A stretch of DNA of 7,221 nt, taken from the NCBI GenBank assembly GCA_011374735.1, contig DRPD01000247.1, forward strand, positions 1 through 7,221. The letters are read 5' to 3'. Each line of letters begins with the position of its first letter. Positions within the stretch are counted from its first letter, which is position 1. Shown here in pieces: positions 6,727 through 7,221 of this stretch. The notes under the pieces are model-generated. The model did not search any database, had not been told where the DNA came from, and saw only the letters and a list, made by a program, of their open reading frames with translations. The translations under genes were made by a program, and so were the position numbers. The DNA is from Thermopetrobacter sp. Lineage in GTDB: Bacteria; Pseudomonadota; Alphaproteobacteria; Rhizobiales; Aestuariivirgaceae.

Positions 6727-6751
6727 GGCGCGATGCGCCTCATGCCTTGCG
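6722..6751. repeat. 8-bp inverted repeat with a competing inner hairpin, after greA
   Basis: CGCAAGGC at 6722-6729 and GCCTTGCG at 6744-6751 form a perfect 8-bp stem around a 14-nt loop. An alternative inner hairpin, AGGCGC at 6726-6731 with GCGCCT at 6735-6740 and a 3-nt loop, shares bases with the outer stem, so the two cannot form fully together. It starts 18 nt past the greA stop. No T-tract follows on either strand, so it is not a standard intrinsic terminator. It may stabilise the greA mRNA 3' end, act as a weak or Rho-assisted terminator, or be an operator over the candidate -35 box of the next gene. Confidence 0.45.
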
Positions 6752-6769
6752 AAAAGCGCCGGGGCGGGC

Positions 6770-7221
6770 CTATTTGTAGGCCACTTCCAGGATCTCGTAG
6801 GACTTGCCGCCGCCGGGGGTGTTGACCTCGACGCTGTCGCCCACCTCCTTGCCGATCAGGGCGCGGGCGATGGGCGAGGAGATGGAAATCTTGCCGGCCG
6901 ACACATCGGCCTCGAAATCACCGACGATCTGATAGGACACCTCCTGATCGGTGTCTTCGTCCACCAGCTTCACGGTGGCCCCGAACTGCACCTTGTCGCC
7001 GCTGAGCGAGGAGACGTCGATGACCTCGGCGCGGGAGAGCTTGTCCTCCAGTTCCGCCACGCGGGCCTCGTTCCAGGCCTGCTGCTCCTTCGCGGCGTGG
7101 TATTCGGCGTTTTCCGACAGATCGCCATGGGCGCGCGCGGTGGCGATCGCCTTGACGATCTCGGCGCGCTTCACGGTCTTCAGATGTTTCAGCTCTTCCT
7201 TCAGCGCCTCGTATGCGCTGA
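6770..7221 (-). CDS. greA: transcription elongation factor GreA (5' end cut by window edge)
   Basis: GreA binds in the secondary channel of RNA polymerase and stimulates cleavage of backtracked RNA. The reading frame stays open to the window edge. The visible part begins [18 protein letters not shown], the standard GreA N-terminal helix, so the GTG (complement 7172-7174) inside this helix is not the true start. About 149 residues are visible of a usual 157-158, so only about eight are missing. The N-terminal coiled coil carries the acidic tip motif [14 protein letters not shown], whose D and E residues coordinate catalytic magnesium in the family. The C-terminal FKBP-like domain includes [29 protein letters not shown] and [12 protein letters not shown] before the stop at 6770-6772. 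It looks intact and ordinary. It is transcribed toward the CBS-domain gene. Confidence 0.96.
   Translation of the reverse strand, partial: SAYEALKEELKHLKTVKRAEIVKAIATARAHGDLSENAEYHAAKEQQAWNEARVAELEDKLSRAEVIDVSSLSGDKVQFGATVKLVDEDTDQEVSYQIVGDFEADVSAGKISISSPIARALIGKEVGDSVEVNTPGGGKSYEILEVAYK

Noticed and set aside
6267..6779. A 170-codon + strand open frame running across the CBS gene and the spacer
   Set aside because: It is antisense to a well-supported CBS protein, has no domain, and extends into the spacer only because stops are rare in this GC-rich DNA.

Overview
The window is high-GC DNA (about two thirds G+C by eye) with dense, short-gapped genes and strong third-position G/C bias. GreA, tandem YejA-type solute-binding proteins and a fused mannose-1-phosphate guanylyltransferase/mannose-6-phosphate isomerase all look alphaproteobacterial. 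That placement is an inference from protein style, and I cannot name a genus. I see no RNA gene, insertion sequence, phage gene, CRISPR array or tRNA-type attachment site.

Positions 64-4591 (+ strand) hold a three-gene, translationally overlapping unit. It contains a YejA-like periplasmic binding protein with a twin-arginine-type leader, a secreted protein of unknown function, and a second YejA-like binding protein with an ordinary Sec-type leader. Each gene starts with the doublet ATGATG, and both internal junctions are 4-nt ATGA overlaps. The two binding proteins are clear but diverged paralogs. The permease and ATPase genes such proteins need are not in the window: they may lie upstream, or these may be orphan binding proteins. 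The middle protein (GGAHCC motif, one calcium-loop-like DxDGDG segment plus a degenerate copy) is the least explained gene here. Its position between two peptide-binding paralogs is the best lead for something new.

Positions 4677-6128 (+) hold a bifunctional ManC-type enzyme that makes GDP-mannose for surface polysaccharide. It sits 85 nt after the transport unit and ends 3 nt from a convergent gene.

Positions 6132-7221 (- strand) hold, in transcription order, greA (5' end cut by the window edge), a 194-nt spacer with an inverted repeat and a candidate promoter, and a small two-CBS-domain protein with a strong ribosome binding site. The binding-protein unit serves peptide or oligopeptide uptake, manC serves envelope sugar supply, and greA/CBS serve transcription and probably nucleotide sensing. 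Nothing in the sequence links these three blocks functionally.
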